Shown here piece after piece: positions 1 to 8,227 of a stretch of 58,654 nucleotides of DNA (positions are counted from its first letter, which is position 1; every line of letters starts with the position of its first letter). The position numbers and the translations under genes are program-made. Below the pieces are notes generated by a model that worked only from the letters and a program-made list of their open reading frames with translations, had not been told where the DNA came from and did no database searches. Source of the stretch: Planctomycetia bacterium (GTDB lineage Bacteria; Planctomycetota; Phycisphaerae; Phycisphaerales; SM1A02); assembly GCA_005799205.1 (NCBI GenBank), contig SYHM01000181.1, forward strand, positions 1 through 58,654, given 5' to 3'.

Positions 1-1
1 C

Positions 2-1711
2 GCTGGAGTCTTAGTCGCTTCGTCGAGACTCGAGCGACTTCTGCAATTGTCGGGCGAGTCGCTCGTCGAAGCGCGCCGACTCGATTCGATCCGCCGCACT
101 CTTGGTCGAGCGAAGTCGGCCCACCGCACACTCTCGGATGCCCTCGACGGACTCGAGGTCACCGGATCGACGAGTAGCGACGCGCTGCGTGCGGCCGTGG
201 CGAGTCGGCAGTCGCTTGATGAAGCGCTCAGTCAAGTCGAAGAGCACTTGAGACGAGGTGAGGAACTCGCGAGCGCGCTGCACAACGAAGCGGTCGCCAG
301 TCGGATGCGTCCTTTCGGGGATGCCTGTGGCGCGCTCCCACGCTCAGTTCGCGATGTCGCTCGCACACTGTCAAAGGACGTGCGGCTCGTCATCGCTGGC
401 GAACAGGTGCCAGTCGATCGTGAAATCCTCCGCCAACTCGAAGCTCCACTCGGGCACCTCGTGCGAAATGCGATCGATCATGGAATCGAGACCCCCGACG
501 AACGTGTGGCGGCTGGAAAGCCGCGTCATGCAACGCTGTGGGTCGAGGCGCGGCACCACGCGGGCAGCCTTGTTGTCGAAGTGCGCGAAGACGGGCGGGG
601 AATCGACCGCGATGCGCTACGCGCACGCATTGCATCGAAGCAGCTTGCCTCACCCGAAGTACTCGCGTCAGTCGATGATGCAGAGCTTTTCGCGTTCCTC
701 TTTCTTCCTGGGTTTTCGACCGCCGCCCAGGTCACCGACATTTCAGGCCGAGGGGTCGGGCTCGATGTTGTGCAGTCGATGGCACATGCGGTCGGTGGCT
801 CGGTGGAAGTCGCGTCGAGCCCCCGTGGCACCTCGTTCTCGCTGCGCCTGCCTGTGACGCTTTCGATTGTGCGTGCGGCAGTGATCTCGATCGCGGGCGA
901 AACATACGCTCTCGCACTCGCGCGACTTGAGCGCATCGATCGAATCCCGCGCACAGAGATCACAACCATCGAGGGGCGGCCGACAGCCAACATTCGCGGG
1001 GACACAGTCGGGTTGGTGCACGCCACCGACTTGCTCGAACTCAAGCCACTTGCATCGTCGTCGCTGAGTGATGACCTTGCCATTGTGAGCCTGCAGGCTG
1101 GAACACGGACGGTCGGACTCATCGTCGATGCATTCTTGGGTGAAGAGGATCTCGTGGTCCGAGCACTCGACGCTCGCCTGGGTGATGTGGCGCATGTCGA
1201 CGCAGCAAGCATTCGAGAGAACGGAGATCTGCTGCTCATTCTTGATGCGAGCGACCTCGTGCAGTCGACGCTGCAGTTGCTCGAGACCGGCCGGTTGCGA
1301 GGCGATGACGGCCGATCGTTGGCGACGGCACGGCGTCAGAAGCGAATCCTCGTCGTCGAAGACTCGATCACCGTCAGGGAGGTCGAGCGGCAAATGCTTG
1401 TGCGCGCTGGGTACTTCGTCGACACCGCGGTCGATGGGGTCGATGGATGGAATGCGGTGCAGAAGCAGTCCTATGACCTGATTGTGAGCGATGTCGACAT
1501 GCCGCGTATGACCGGCATTGAACTCGTTCGAAGGCTTCGAGCAGACCGCCGATTCGAGAGGGTTCCCGTGGTCATCGTCAGCTACAAGGATCGAGAAGAA
1601 GATCGCCTCGCTGGGCTCGAAGTTGGAGCGTCAGCCTATTTGACCAAGGGGTCGTTTCAAGATCAGTCGTTCCTTCGTACGGTCGCAGATCTCGTGGGGC
1701 CAACCCACTGA
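2..1711 (+). CDS. CheA-type hybrid histidine kinase with C-terminal receiver (5' end outside window)
   Basis: This is the C-terminal 569 codons of a chemotaxis-type sensor kinase; the frame is open to the window edge, so the Hpt (P1) domain lies upstream. Counting from the TTG codon at 47, the ATPase domain has its N box around N141 (HLVRNAIDHGIE), a G1 box DGRG at 182 and a G2 box GRGVGLD at 234. A CheW-like coupling domain follows (about 272-412), then a receiver domain (433-550) with phospho-acceptor D482 in VSDVDMP and the K in YLTKG. CheA with a fused receiver is typical of Wsp/Frz-like 'alternative function' systems rather than simple flagellar ones. It should autophosphorylate on the missing Hpt histidine and pass phosphate to its own receiver and to the next two proteins. 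Its stop overlaps the cheB start by one base (TGATG), so the two are translationally coupled. Receptors and CheR/CheW would be expected upstream. Confidence 0.9.
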   Translation, partial: AGVLVASSRLERLLQLSGESLVEARRLDSIRRTLGRAKSAHRTLSDALDGLEVTGSTSSDALRAAVASRQSLDEALSQVEEHLRRGEELASALHNEAVASRMRPFGDACGALPRSVRDVARTLSKDVRLVIAGEQVPVDREILRQLEAPLGHLVRNAIDHGIETPDERVAAGKPRHATLWVEARHHAGSLVVEVREDGRGIDRDALRARIASKQLASPEVLASVDDAELFAFLFLPGFSTAAQVTDISGRGVGLDVVQSMAHAVGGSVEVASSPRGTSFSLRLPVTLSIVRAAVISIAGETYALALARLERIDRIPRTEITTIEGRPTANIRGDTVGLVHATDLLELKPLASSSLSDDLAIVSLQAGTRTVGLIVDAFLGEEDLVVRALDARLGDVAHVDAASIRENGDLLLILDASDLVQSTLQLLETGRLRGDDGRSLATARRQKRILVVEDSITVREVERQMLVRAGYFVDTAVDGVDGWNAVQKQSYDLIVSDVDMPRMTGIELVRRLRADRRFERVPVVIVSYKDREEDRLAGLEVGASAYLTKGSFQDQSFLRTVADLVGPTH

Positions 1712-2766
1712 TGCGCATCGCAATCGTCAACGATCTGCGGATGGCCCAGGAATTGCTGCGACGAGCCGTTTCGCAGATGCCCGACGCCTCGGTTGCCTGG
1801 ACTGCCCTCGATGGCCGCGAGGCGCTCGAACAGTGCAAGCGCGATGTGCCTGACCTGATTCTCATGGACATGGTGATGCCGGTGATGGACGGCGCCGTTG
1901 CCACGCGTGCGATCATGAAAGAGTGTCCTTGCCCGATCCTGGTGGTCACGAGCACAATCGAAGGGAATCTTTCGCTTGTGTATGAATCGCTGAGCGCTGG
2001 GGCCATTGACGCAGTCCACACGCCACAGATGGCTCAAGATGGCACGATCACTGGGGTGGATGCGCTCGTTCGAAAGTCACGCATCGCGTGTGCGGCGGCT
2101 GCATCGCTTGCGCAGAGTCGCAACACGACGGCAGTGTCGAGTTCGGATTCCTCAGTTTCCCGCGAGACGACGGCGACCATCTCGAGCGCGCGCACGCCCA
2201 CGCTCGCAATCGGGTCGTCGACTGGAGGGCCTCATGCCCTTTCGGTCGTGCTCAGTGGCCTCTCGAATCATGCGGCACACTGCACGCTGATCGTGCAGCA
2301 CATCGACATTCACTACTCCGCTGGACTCGCAGCATGGCTCACGCTCGAGACAAAGAAGCCAGTGCGGGTGGCAGCTGACGGTGACGCGCTTGATCCAGGG
2401 CAGATCCTGCTCGCGGCAACCGAAGACCATCTTGTTGTTCAAGGTGGACGCGTGAGGTATGTACGCGAACCGGCATCGCAGATCTACCGACCAAGTGTTG
2501 ATGCGCTCTTTCACTCCATCGCGCGCGAGAGTGCGCTCTCGGGGGTTGCCGTCCTGCTCACTGGAATGGGTCGCGACGGAGCCGAAGGTTTGCGAGCCCT
2601 GCGAAGCGCGGGGTGGCAGACGATCGCGCAAGATCAGGCGACGAGCGTGGTCTGGGGGATGCCTGGTGCTGCCGTCGCGCTCGGTGCAGCCTCGCACGTC
2701 TTGCCGCTCGATTCGATCGCCAGTGCAGCGAGTCGCGCCTTCGCGAAGCCCGTAACCGCCTCGTAG
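1711..2766 (+). CDS. cheB: Chemotaxis response regulator protein-glutamate methylesterase CheB
   Basis: CheB removes methyl groups from receptor glutamates and so resets the signalling array. The 351-residue protein has the usual order: a receiver (1-120) with phospho-acceptor D53 in LMDMVMP, a Ser/Thr-rich linker (about 135-163), and the methylesterase domain (165-345). The catalytic triad is visible: S170 in GSSTGG, H197 in VQHID and D289 in GMGRDGAEG. The receiver is somewhat unusual after K-loop position 100 (AVHTPQ where many CheBs have a KP motif), so the canonical Lys is not obvious. The ATG overlaps the kinase stop by one base. In Wsp-type systems the equivalent protein is WspF. Confidence 0.93.
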   Translation: MRIAIVNDLRMAQELLRRAVSQMPDASVAWTALDGREALEQCKRDVPDLILMDMVMPVMDGAVATRAIMKECPCPILVVTSTIEGNLSLVYESLSAGAIDAVHTPQMAQDGTITGVDALVRKSRIACAAAASLAQSRNTTAVSSSDSSVSRETTATISSARTPTLAIGSSTGGPHALSVVLSGLSNHAAHCTLIVQHIDIHYSAGLAAWLTLETKKPVRVAADGDALDPGQILLAATEDHLVVQGGRVRYVREPASQIYRPSVDALFHSIARESALSGVAVLLTGMGRDGAEGLRALRSAGWQTIAQDQATSVVWGMPGAAVALGAASHVLPLDSIASAASRAFAKPVTAS

Positions 2767-2769
2767 CAT
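2764..2769 (+). promoter_or_regulatory. Possible internal -10 hexamer (TAGCAT) before the response regulator
   Basis: TAGCAT sits 9 bases before the ATG at 2779 and overlaps the cheB stop codon. It fits the spacing seen at other genes here, but the gene is also within an operon, so this is the weakest member of the set. Confidence 0.25.
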
Positions 2770-2778
2770 CGAGTTCAC

Positions 2779-3957
2779 ATGACCACGGACACACTGACGA
2801 CCGACGCAGGAACCCTTGATCGCGTCGTCGTGCTGCTCGTCGATGATCAAGCGATGATCGGCGAAGCAGTGCGACGCATCTGCGCAACGCAACCGACGAT
2901 TGAGTACCACTTTTGCGCTGACCCAACACAGGCCGTCGCAACCGCCACGCGCGTTGAGCCAACAGTGATTCTGCAAGACCTCGTCATGCCTGGCATCGAT
3001 GGCCTCGATCTTGTGCGCCACTACAGACAAAACGATGCGACGCGGTTGATCCCACTCATCGTGCTCTCGTCGAAAGAGGAAGCGACGACGAAGGCTGAGG
3101 CATTTGCACGAGGCGCCAATGATTACCTTGTAAAACTGCCAGACCCGATCGAGATTCTTGCGCGCATTCGGTACCACTCACGCGGATATCGCGCGCTGCT
3201 CGAGCGAAACGAAGCCTATCGGCAACTCAAGAGCGAGCTTGATCAAGCGGGCGACTATGTGCAATCGCTCCTTCCGCCACCGTTGCAGGCACCAGATGTC
3301 GAAGTGCGTGGCGCGTTCATCCCGAGCGCGCAACTGGGAGGAGACTTCTTTGGATGGAGCGAACTTGGCGATGGGATGCTCGCCCTCTTCTTGATCGATG
3401 TCTGCGGGCACGGTGTCGGACCCGCGCTGCTCTCGGTGAGCGTGAGCAATGCCTTGCACGCCGGTGGCTTTTCGGGGGCCGAGTTGCTGAGTCCAGCACG
3501 CGTGATGACGCGACTCAATTCGGCGTTTCCGATGTCGAGCCACCGCGGCATGTACTTCACGGGGTGGTACGGAGTCTTCAATCGATCCACGCGAGCACTC
3601 ACCTGGTGCGGAGCAGGACATCCACCTGCGATGGTCACACGTCTCAACGGCGACTACGCAGAGTTTGACTCGGACGGCCCGCCCGTTGGCATTGTGCCAG
3701 AGTTCGAGTACTCAGAATCAAGTGCACAGTTACAAGCCGGCGACCGCTTCTATCTCTACAGCGATGGAATCGTCGAGATTCCGCGCCCCGATGGAACGGT
3801 TTGGGCCCACTCAGACTTTCAACGTTTCGCACGAACCGACGCGCTCAAGCACAGTGATCCGATCGCACGAATGCTCGAATTCACACGTGGGTTACAAGGG
3901 TTTCAGCACTTCACCGACGATGTCTCGATCGTTGAGATGAAGGTGCCTGCGAGTTGA
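2779..3957 (+). CDS. Response regulator with PP2C/SpoIIE serine phosphatase output domain
   Basis: A 392-residue output protein for the chemosensory pathway. The N-terminal receiver (15-135) has the acidic pair D22/D23, phospho-acceptor D67 (LQDLVMP) and K119 (YLVKLPD). A helical linker (136-165, ERNEAYRQLKSELDQAGDY) joins it to a SpoIIE/RsbU-type PP2C domain (170-390). Metal-binding aspartates are seen in GGDFF (D189), LIDVCGHG (D207) and DDVSIVEM near the end. Such proteins dephosphorylate phosphoserine on anti-sigma factor antagonists or other partners when the receiver is phosphorylated. The position after hybrid CheA and CheB is where WspR, a diguanylate cyclase, sits in Wsp operons; here a phosphatase replaces it. 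The substrate is not encoded in the window. Confidence 0.88.
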   Translation: MTTDTLTTDAGTLDRVVVLLVDDQAMIGEAVRRICATQPTIEYHFCADPTQAVATATRVEPTVILQDLVMPGIDGLDLVRHYRQNDATRLIPLIVLSSKEEATTKAEAFARGANDYLVKLPDPIEILARIRYHSRGYRALLERNEAYRQLKSELDQAGDYVQSLLPPPLQAPDVEVRGAFIPSAQLGGDFFGWSELGDGMLALFLIDVCGHGVGPALLSVSVSNALHAGGFSGAELLSPARVMTRLNSAFPMSSHRGMYFTGWYGVFNRSTRALTWCGAGHPPAMVTRLNGDYAEFDSDGPPVGIVPEFEYSESSAQLQAGDRFYLYSDGIVEIPRPDGTVWAHSDFQRFARTDALKHSDPIARMLEFTRGLQGFQHFTDDVSIVEMKVPAS

Positions 3958-4961
3958 TGATGCGTCGGCGCGATCCCAATCAGGGCTCGCTTTTTGGCGA
4001 CGATTCCGATTCTGAAGAACTCACTGCTGCCCCAACGAACCCTGCGCTCCAGATCCTTCGCGAAGCACTTCATCCTTCCGTGCGCCTAGGTACAAGCTCG
4101 TGGAGTTTTCCTGGATGGCGAGGTCTTATCTGGGGTGGGCCCTGCTCGACCACGCAGCTCGCACAGGATGGGCTTCGCTGCTATGCCAAGCATCCATTGC
4201 TTCGCACGGTTGGAATCGACAAGACCTACTACAGACCAGCACCGCGTGAGGAATATGCGCGGCTGCGAGCGCAGGTCTCAGATGACTTTCGCTTTCTGGT
4301 GAAGGCTCACGAGGCGGTGACGAGGCAAGAGATCGGCGCAAGCTCGAGCCATCAGACGACGACGACCGCTGTTCGATTTCTTGACCCGGGGTATGCCGTC
4401 AATGAGGTGATCCATCCAGTGATGGAAGGGTTGGGAGCATCGGCGGGACCGATCCTCTTTCAATTCTCGCCTATGGGAGTGCGCTCAGCCAAGAGTGCTG
4501 AAGCATTCACCCGTCGGCTCGGAGTGTTTCTGCGCGCGTGCCCAGTTGGACCGCTCTACGCGGTGGAAGTGCGCGACCGCGCACTCATGCGACCCTCGTG
4601 GGCTGCGATGCTTCGCGACACTGGCGTATCCCACTCGTACGGCGTGCATCCCACGATGCCTCCACCACTCGTGCAGGCGCAGACGGTTGATCCTGCTGGG
4701 CAGCCAGCGATCGTCTGTCGATGGATGCTCCACGCTGGACTTGGATACCAAGCGGCCGTCGACCGGTATGAGCCATTCAATGAGATCGTTGATGCTGACC
4801 CCCCAAGTCGTGAACAATTCGCACGCCTCTGCTCGCTCGCGATCTCACACGGAAAGGACTCGTGGGTGATCATCAACAACAAGGCCGAAGGCTCGGCTCC
4901 GCGATCGGTCGAGTTGCTCGCACGAGCGCTCGGCAGGACAGATGGGTTATTGGGCGCTTGA
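3957..4961 (+). CDS. DUF72 (YecE-like) family protein
   Basis: A 334-residue member of the DUF72/YecE family, which has a TIM-barrel-like fold and no settled function. The family's opening motif GTSSWSFPGW is clear (about 48-57), followed by Tyr/Lys-rich segments (DKTYYRPAP, FRFLVKAHEAVTRQ) and a C-terminal NNKAEGSAPRSVELLARAL. The normal DUF72 ending is YVYFNNHxxGxA, so VIINNKAEGSAP matches the expected site. The ATG at 3957 overlaps the previous stop (TGATG); a TTG at 3954 and a second ATG at 3960 are alternatives. The overlap suggests co-translation with the chemosensory genes, although a functional link is not known. Confidence 0.85.
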   Translation: MMRRRDPNQGSLFGDDSDSEELTAAPTNPALQILREALHPSVRLGTSSWSFPGWRGLIWGGPCSTTQLAQDGLRCYAKHPLLRTVGIDKTYYRPAPREEYARLRAQVSDDFRFLVKAHEAVTRQEIGASSSHQTTTTAVRFLDPGYAVNEVIHPVMEGLGASAGPILFQFSPMGVRSAKSAEAFTRRLGVFLRACPVGPLYAVEVRDRALMRPSWAAMLRDTGVSHSYGVHPTMPPPLVQAQTVDPAGQPAIVCRWMLHAGLGYQAAVDRYEPFNEIVDADPPSREQFARLCSLAISHGKDSWVIINNKAEGSAPRSVELLARALGRTDGLLGA

Positions 4962-5001
4962 TTTTCGGCTGTTATTCGATTTCAGTTTCGACTCTGGCTG
5001 A

Positions 5002-5029
5002 TTGCCAAACGTTTTCATGATACTATGAT
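5002..5029 (+). promoter_or_regulatory. Sigma-70-type promoter for the Cys-rich secreted protein
   Basis: TTGCCA at 5002-5007 and TATGAT at 5024-5029 are separated by 16 bases and match the housekeeping -35/-10 consensus well. The predicted transcript starts near 5036 and has a leader of about 50 bases with its own Shine-Dalgarno sequence. Confidence 0.6.
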
Positions 5030-5073
5030 GGCGTTTATTGCAGGTCCTCACGTTCAACGAACTCGCGAACTCT

Positions 5074-5078
5074 AGGAG
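5074..5078 (+). promoter_or_regulatory. Shine-Dalgarno site deciding the 5086 start
   Basis: AGGAG lies 7 bases before the ATG at 5086. It supports this start over the upstream in-frame TTG at 5038, which would add 16 residues in front of a normal signal peptide. Confidence 0.7.
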
Positions 5079-5085
5079 AGTGTTA

Positions 5086-5700
5086 ATGAAAAACCTTCCC
5101 ACTTCGAGTCCATCCGCTGGTTTTCTGGCAGCGTCATTTCTCACGGTGATGACACTCTGCACGCTCGCCGCTGGACAGAGCGGGGCCGATCCTGACGACC
5201 TTGCCGTCGTCGGTGACAGAGAGCTCGAGATTGTGATTGGTCCAGATCCAGTCTTGCCCCCGGCTCGAATTCCTCTGTCGATCACAATCGATGGCTCTGA
5301 TGCATATCTCGGTGGTACCGCCATCCCAACGGGCAACAACACTTGGTTTCTTGATGGCGAGTTCGGATTCGCAATCTTGATCGCGTTCTCGGATTCGCGG
5401 GTGGAGATTCACGGATCGGAAGGGATCACCACGATCGACTCCGAAGGGATGACGCTGCACGAGCTAGTTGATGCAGTCGCTGATGGCTCAGGAACCTCTC
5501 AGCCCTCATTGAACTGCAGTCCAACCGAACAACTTTGCCAGTGCTCAGCTGGACCACCAATCACCTGTGGCGGCCTGTCTCTACAGAGTTACAAGTGCTG
5601 CTCGCAGTCCGCCTTCTGCGGCTGCATTCCGTACAAGAGCCCGTCGGGATGCACGCTGGCTGTCAAAGCCACGTGCCTTGTGGCCCCCTCGACCGAGTAA
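5086..5700 (+). CDS. Secreted protein of unknown function with Cys-rich C-terminus
   Basis: A 204-residue protein not matched to any family I recognise. The start has a Lys, then a hydrophobic stretch (FLAASFLTVMTLCTLAAGQ), a convincing Sec signal peptide cleaved near residue 30. The mature N-terminal part is acidic and beta-rich with no cysteines (about 35-140). The last 60 residues hold 10 cysteines, including the clusters CQC, KCC and FCGC, an even number suited to disulfide bonds outside the cytoplasm. It has its own strong promoter and ribosome-binding site, unlike most genes here, which suggests high expression. It stands alone, facing the next gene tail to tail with only 19 bases between. 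A small structural or binding domain with disulfide knots is possible, but no function can be given. Confidence 0.7.
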   Translation: MKNLPTSSPSAGFLAASFLTVMTLCTLAAGQSGADPDDLAVVGDRELEIVIGPDPVLPPARIPLSITIDGSDAYLGGTAIPTGNNTWFLDGEFGFAILIAFSDSRVEIHGSEGITTIDSEGMTLHELVDAVADGSGTSQPSLNCSPTEQLCQCSAGPPITCGGLSLQSYKCCSQSAFCGCIPYKSPSGCTLAVKATCLVAPSTE

Positions 5701-5719
5701 CAGAGAGTGACTGTGCTGG

Positions 5720-6748
5720 CTACCGGGGCAGCGAAGGACTCACTGCGGTCGATGGTGGCGGCACGGGTTTGGCGCGCACACTCGCTGCATCTTTGAGCGC
5801 ATCGAGCGTTGCCCGAGTTCGATTCAACTCGCCTCGAATCGCGCCAAAGTCTGGTCGAGCTGCCGCGATCCAGGCGCCAAACTCACCGCGCTCGGCGCGG
5901 GCAGAAAGTGCCGCGAGTTGCGAGGTGGCATCAGTCGCTCCCCAAGCCTGCGCCACGGCGAGAAAGTATGGAGCCGCCGCCCGCATCTCAACGAGAAGTT
6001 CTTCGCCGCGCAGTCTTGAGAGCGGGTATTCGTTTGACTTTGAGATAATGGCCGCCGACTCGCTGCGGGCAGACTGATACAGCGAAGCGCCATCACAGCC
6101 GGCCTTCACCCGATCTTGCGGACGAGAGAGCCATCGAATCTGTTCAGTCTGCACACACTGCGCCCATGCCAGATTCTGTGCGGTGGCAAGAGCCGTCACC
6201 GCGTCACGAATCTTCGTCGCTCGTGCGGCATCCGCAGAGAGCGGAAGAAACGAGTCAGCGCGCTGGACGGCTTGCCATGCCAAGCGCGCTGCCGACTGCT
6301 GGGTGTCGAGCCGTGAGAGTTGTGTGAGCATCCGCGCGGCGTCGAGCATTGCGACGATGCGCGTACATGCCTCATCTCGACGCGCAGCTCGTTCTAGCCT
6401 GCGGCTATCAGCATCAAGAAGTGCGACCCACACCTTGAGCTGCGTGATGTCGGGAGCAGTTGCGTACCAGTCGAGTTTCCATTCGCACGGTGCGGCGAGC
6501 GAGCCGCATGTCGCAACGATGTCACTCTGTGCTGCCTCAAGTTCGGACATCGAAGCCTCACTCGGCACCCACCCCCGATTCCGGGCATACTCGCGCATCG
6601 TTCGGGGGCATCGGCTCGCGCAATCGCGAGCAGCGACTGTCACGCAGTCTGGTATTCCCTGCGTGGAGTCCTTCACTGCCTGGCCGAAAACGGTCGCCGA
6701 CCAAGCGAGAGTCGAGGCTGACAACATCCAAACGAACGCCGCGTGCAC
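5720..6748 (-). CDS. Secreted protein of unknown function
   Basis: A 342-residue protein with an N-terminal signal peptide (AAFVWMLSASTLAWSATVFGQA) and a mostly helical, Ala/Arg/Asp-rich mature region. Scattered cysteines (VAARDCASRCP, ATCGSLAAPCEWK, WAQCVQ) may form disulfides. No domain is recognised. The start is taken as GTG 6748 because TACTCT lies exactly 6 bases upstream; an ATG at 6727 would still leave a usable signal peptide. The gene is divergent from menI, and its tail faces the Cys-rich secreted protein gene. Confidence 0.65.
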   Translation of the reverse strand: MHAAFVWMLSASTLAWSATVFGQAVKDSTQGIPDCVTVAARDCASRCPRTMREYARNRGWVPSEASMSELEAAQSDIVATCGSLAAPCEWKLDWYATAPDITQLKVWVALLDADSRRLERAARRDEACTRIVAMLDAARMLTQLSRLDTQQSAARLAWQAVQRADSFLPLSADAARATKIRDAVTALATAQNLAWAQCVQTEQIRWLSRPQDRVKAGCDGASLYQSARSESAAIISKSNEYPLSRLRGEELLVEMRAAAPYFLAVAQAWGATDATSQLAALSARAERGEFGAWIAAARPDFGAIRGELNRTRATLDALKDAASVRAKPVPPPSTAVSPSLPR

Positions 6749-6754
6749 GCCACA

Positions 6755-6760
6755 AGAGTA
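6755..6760 (-). promoter_or_regulatory. -10-like hexamer TACTCT, leaderless arrangement
   Basis: Reads TACTCT on the minus strand, 6 bases before the GTG at 6748. Transcription would begin at or next to the start codon. It lies where the -35 region of the divergent menI promoter would be. Confidence 0.5.
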
Positions 6761-6776
6761 ATCGCTCCTCCCCCCC

Positions 6777-6782
6777 TATTCT
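6777..6782 (+). promoter_or_regulatory. -10-like hexamer TATTCT before menI, leaderless arrangement
   Basis: TATTCT is 6 bases before the ATG at 6789, and no Shine-Dalgarno sequence is present. Confidence 0.55.
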
Positions 6783-6788
6783 GTTCGC

Positions 6789-7202
6789 ATGTCATCCGCC
6801 CCATTGCACTCATGCACGAGGTCGCTGCGACTCGGCGAGACCGATGCCGCCGGGGTGATGTACTTCGCGAATGCATTCGAGTTTGCCCACGAGGCGGTCG
6901 AGAGTTTTTTCGCGAGCCGAGGAATTCAGCTCACTTCACTCATCGCTGATGGACCGCATTTGCCACTTGTCCACGCATCGGCTGACTTTCTCGCTCCGAT
7001 TGGACTCGGGGATGAAGTCACAGTGACAGTCGACTCGGCGCAATGCTCGGCGGGGTCTGTCACATTCGCGGTGCGAGTCGTCGCCAAGGCCGAGCGCCTC
7101 ATCGCCCGTGTCACACTCGTCCATGCATGCATTGACAAGAGCTCAAGACACCCGATCGAGATTCCGGCGGGGTTGCGCTGCGCGATCAGCGCATCGACCT
7201 AG
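6789..7202 (+). CDS. menI: Hotdog-fold acyl-CoA thioesterase, probable 1,4-dihydroxy-2-naphthoyl-CoA hydrolase
   Basis: A 137-residue single-domain hotdog thioesterase of the 4-hydroxybenzoyl-CoA type. The family motif is clear: an Asp in the first turn (GETDAAGVMYFANAFEFAHEA, about 18-38) followed by the long central helix. Released DHNA from DHNA-CoA is the step between MenB and MenA, and the men cluster lies immediately beside it on the other strand, so MenI is the best assignment. Alone, the fold would only allow 'acyl-CoA thioesterase'. Its stop codon shares the four bases CTAG with the stop of menC coming the other way, so the two transcripts converge with no terminator space. Confidence 0.78.
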   Translation: MSSAPLHSCTRSLRLGETDAAGVMYFANAFEFAHEAVESFFASRGIQLTSLIADGPHLPLVHASADFLAPIGLGDEVTVTVDSAQCSAGSVTFAVRVVAKAERLIARVTLVHACIDKSSRHPIEIPAGLRCAISAST

Positions 7203-8227
7203 CTCATCGACCTAGCCGCAGGCAGTACGAACTGTGCGGCTGGCACGAAGTCGAGTTGCGGCACGGGTAGGTTCGGGGCGATCTCCATCAGGCCGTTCGA
7301 AATCGACGCAGGCGTGACGAATTCGGACGCGAAGAGTCCTGCGGTTCCAAGGCCATGATCACGGTCACCAACTCCAAGTGCCGTCGCCATGCGGGCAACA
7401 AGGGCGATTGTGTACGAACTATCGACTGCTGTCGAAAGCACCGTGTCCATTCCGTGAATCCGGCCGCGTGTGACGACGCTCTCGACCTCTTCGAGGGCAC
7501 CCAGCAGCGATGGCTTGACCACCTGCACTTCGACTCCAGGCGCCCCAAGGACCTCCTCGATCGGCACTTCAAGGTGCAGACTCTCGTCGATCGCCATAAC
7601 CATTCCCACGCGGCGTGCGAGCTCGCTGAGGTCAGCGTGATCCTTGAGGGGCTCTTCGACGTAGTCAACGCGGGATGCGTCAACACGACTCAAAAGTCGT
7701 TCAGCGGTGGCGAGCGTCATCCTTCGATTGCCATCAAGCCGAATGCGAACGTCGTCGTCAACGAGTCCAAGAATCGTGTGGATCGTGCGTAGGTCATCGA
7801 CTGGCTTTCCGCGGCCAATCTTGATCTTGATCGTCTTGAATCCATCGAACTCACCAGCAGTGTGCGCGGCCTTCGCATCGCGGGCTCCACCTGAAAAGAA
7901 GGCGTTGATACCGATTGAGCCAGAGGGTGCTGGATCGCCAAACCCGAATCGCTTGTTTGCGAGAGCCGTTTCGACCGCGCATGAAAGCCCGAACGCGGCG
8001 CTGCGGACCATCGGAGTCGAATGGTTTCGGATCGCTTCCTGGAGCGATGCGAGCGATTCATCAAGCGATTCTCGGTGGAACCCTTGGAGTGGCGCCACCT
8101 CACCGAACCCGGTCCGCGATCCCTTCGTGCAGCGCACCATCACACCGCATCGCATGGCGAGAGTGGTCGAACCGACCGAATACGGTTTCTTGAATGGCGA
8201 TTCGAAATACGCGAGGTCAAACTTCAT
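7199..8227 (-). CDS. menC: o-Succinylbenzoate synthase (enolase superfamily)
   Basis: MenC dehydrates SHCHC to o-succinylbenzoate in menaquinone synthesis. The 342-residue protein shows the enolase-superfamily signature: the KxK base in IKIKIGRG, metal ligands D in RIRLDGNR, E in VEEPL and D in AIDESL, and the second catalytic Lys in VVKPSLLG. The capping domain occupies the first 100 or so residues (FGEVAPLQGFHRE). It is the last gene of the minus-strand men operon and its ATG overlaps the menA stop by 4 bases. Some enolase-superfamily OSBS proteins also racemise N-acylamino acids, but the context decides for MenC. Confidence 0.92.
   Translation of the reverse strand: MKFDLAYFESPFKKPYSVGSTTLAMRCGVMVRCTKGSRTGFGEVAPLQGFHRESLDESLASLQEAIRNHSTPMVRSAAFGLSCAVETALANKRFGFGDPAPSGSIGINAFFSGGARDAKAAHTAGEFDGFKTIKIKIGRGKPVDDLRTIHTILGLVDDDVRIRLDGNRRMTLATAERLLSRVDASRVDYVEEPLKDHADLSELARRVGMVMAIDESLHLEVPIEEVLGAPGVEVQVVKPSLLGALEEVESVVTRGRIHGMDTVLSTAVDSSYTIALVARMATALGVGDRDHGLGTAGLFASEFVTPASISNGLMEIAPNLPVPQLDFVPAAQFVLPAARSMS

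Noticed and set aside
4995..5029. TTGCCA with TACTAT as an alternative promoter pair
   Set aside because: The spacer would be 13 bases, too short; TATGAT with 16 bases fits better.
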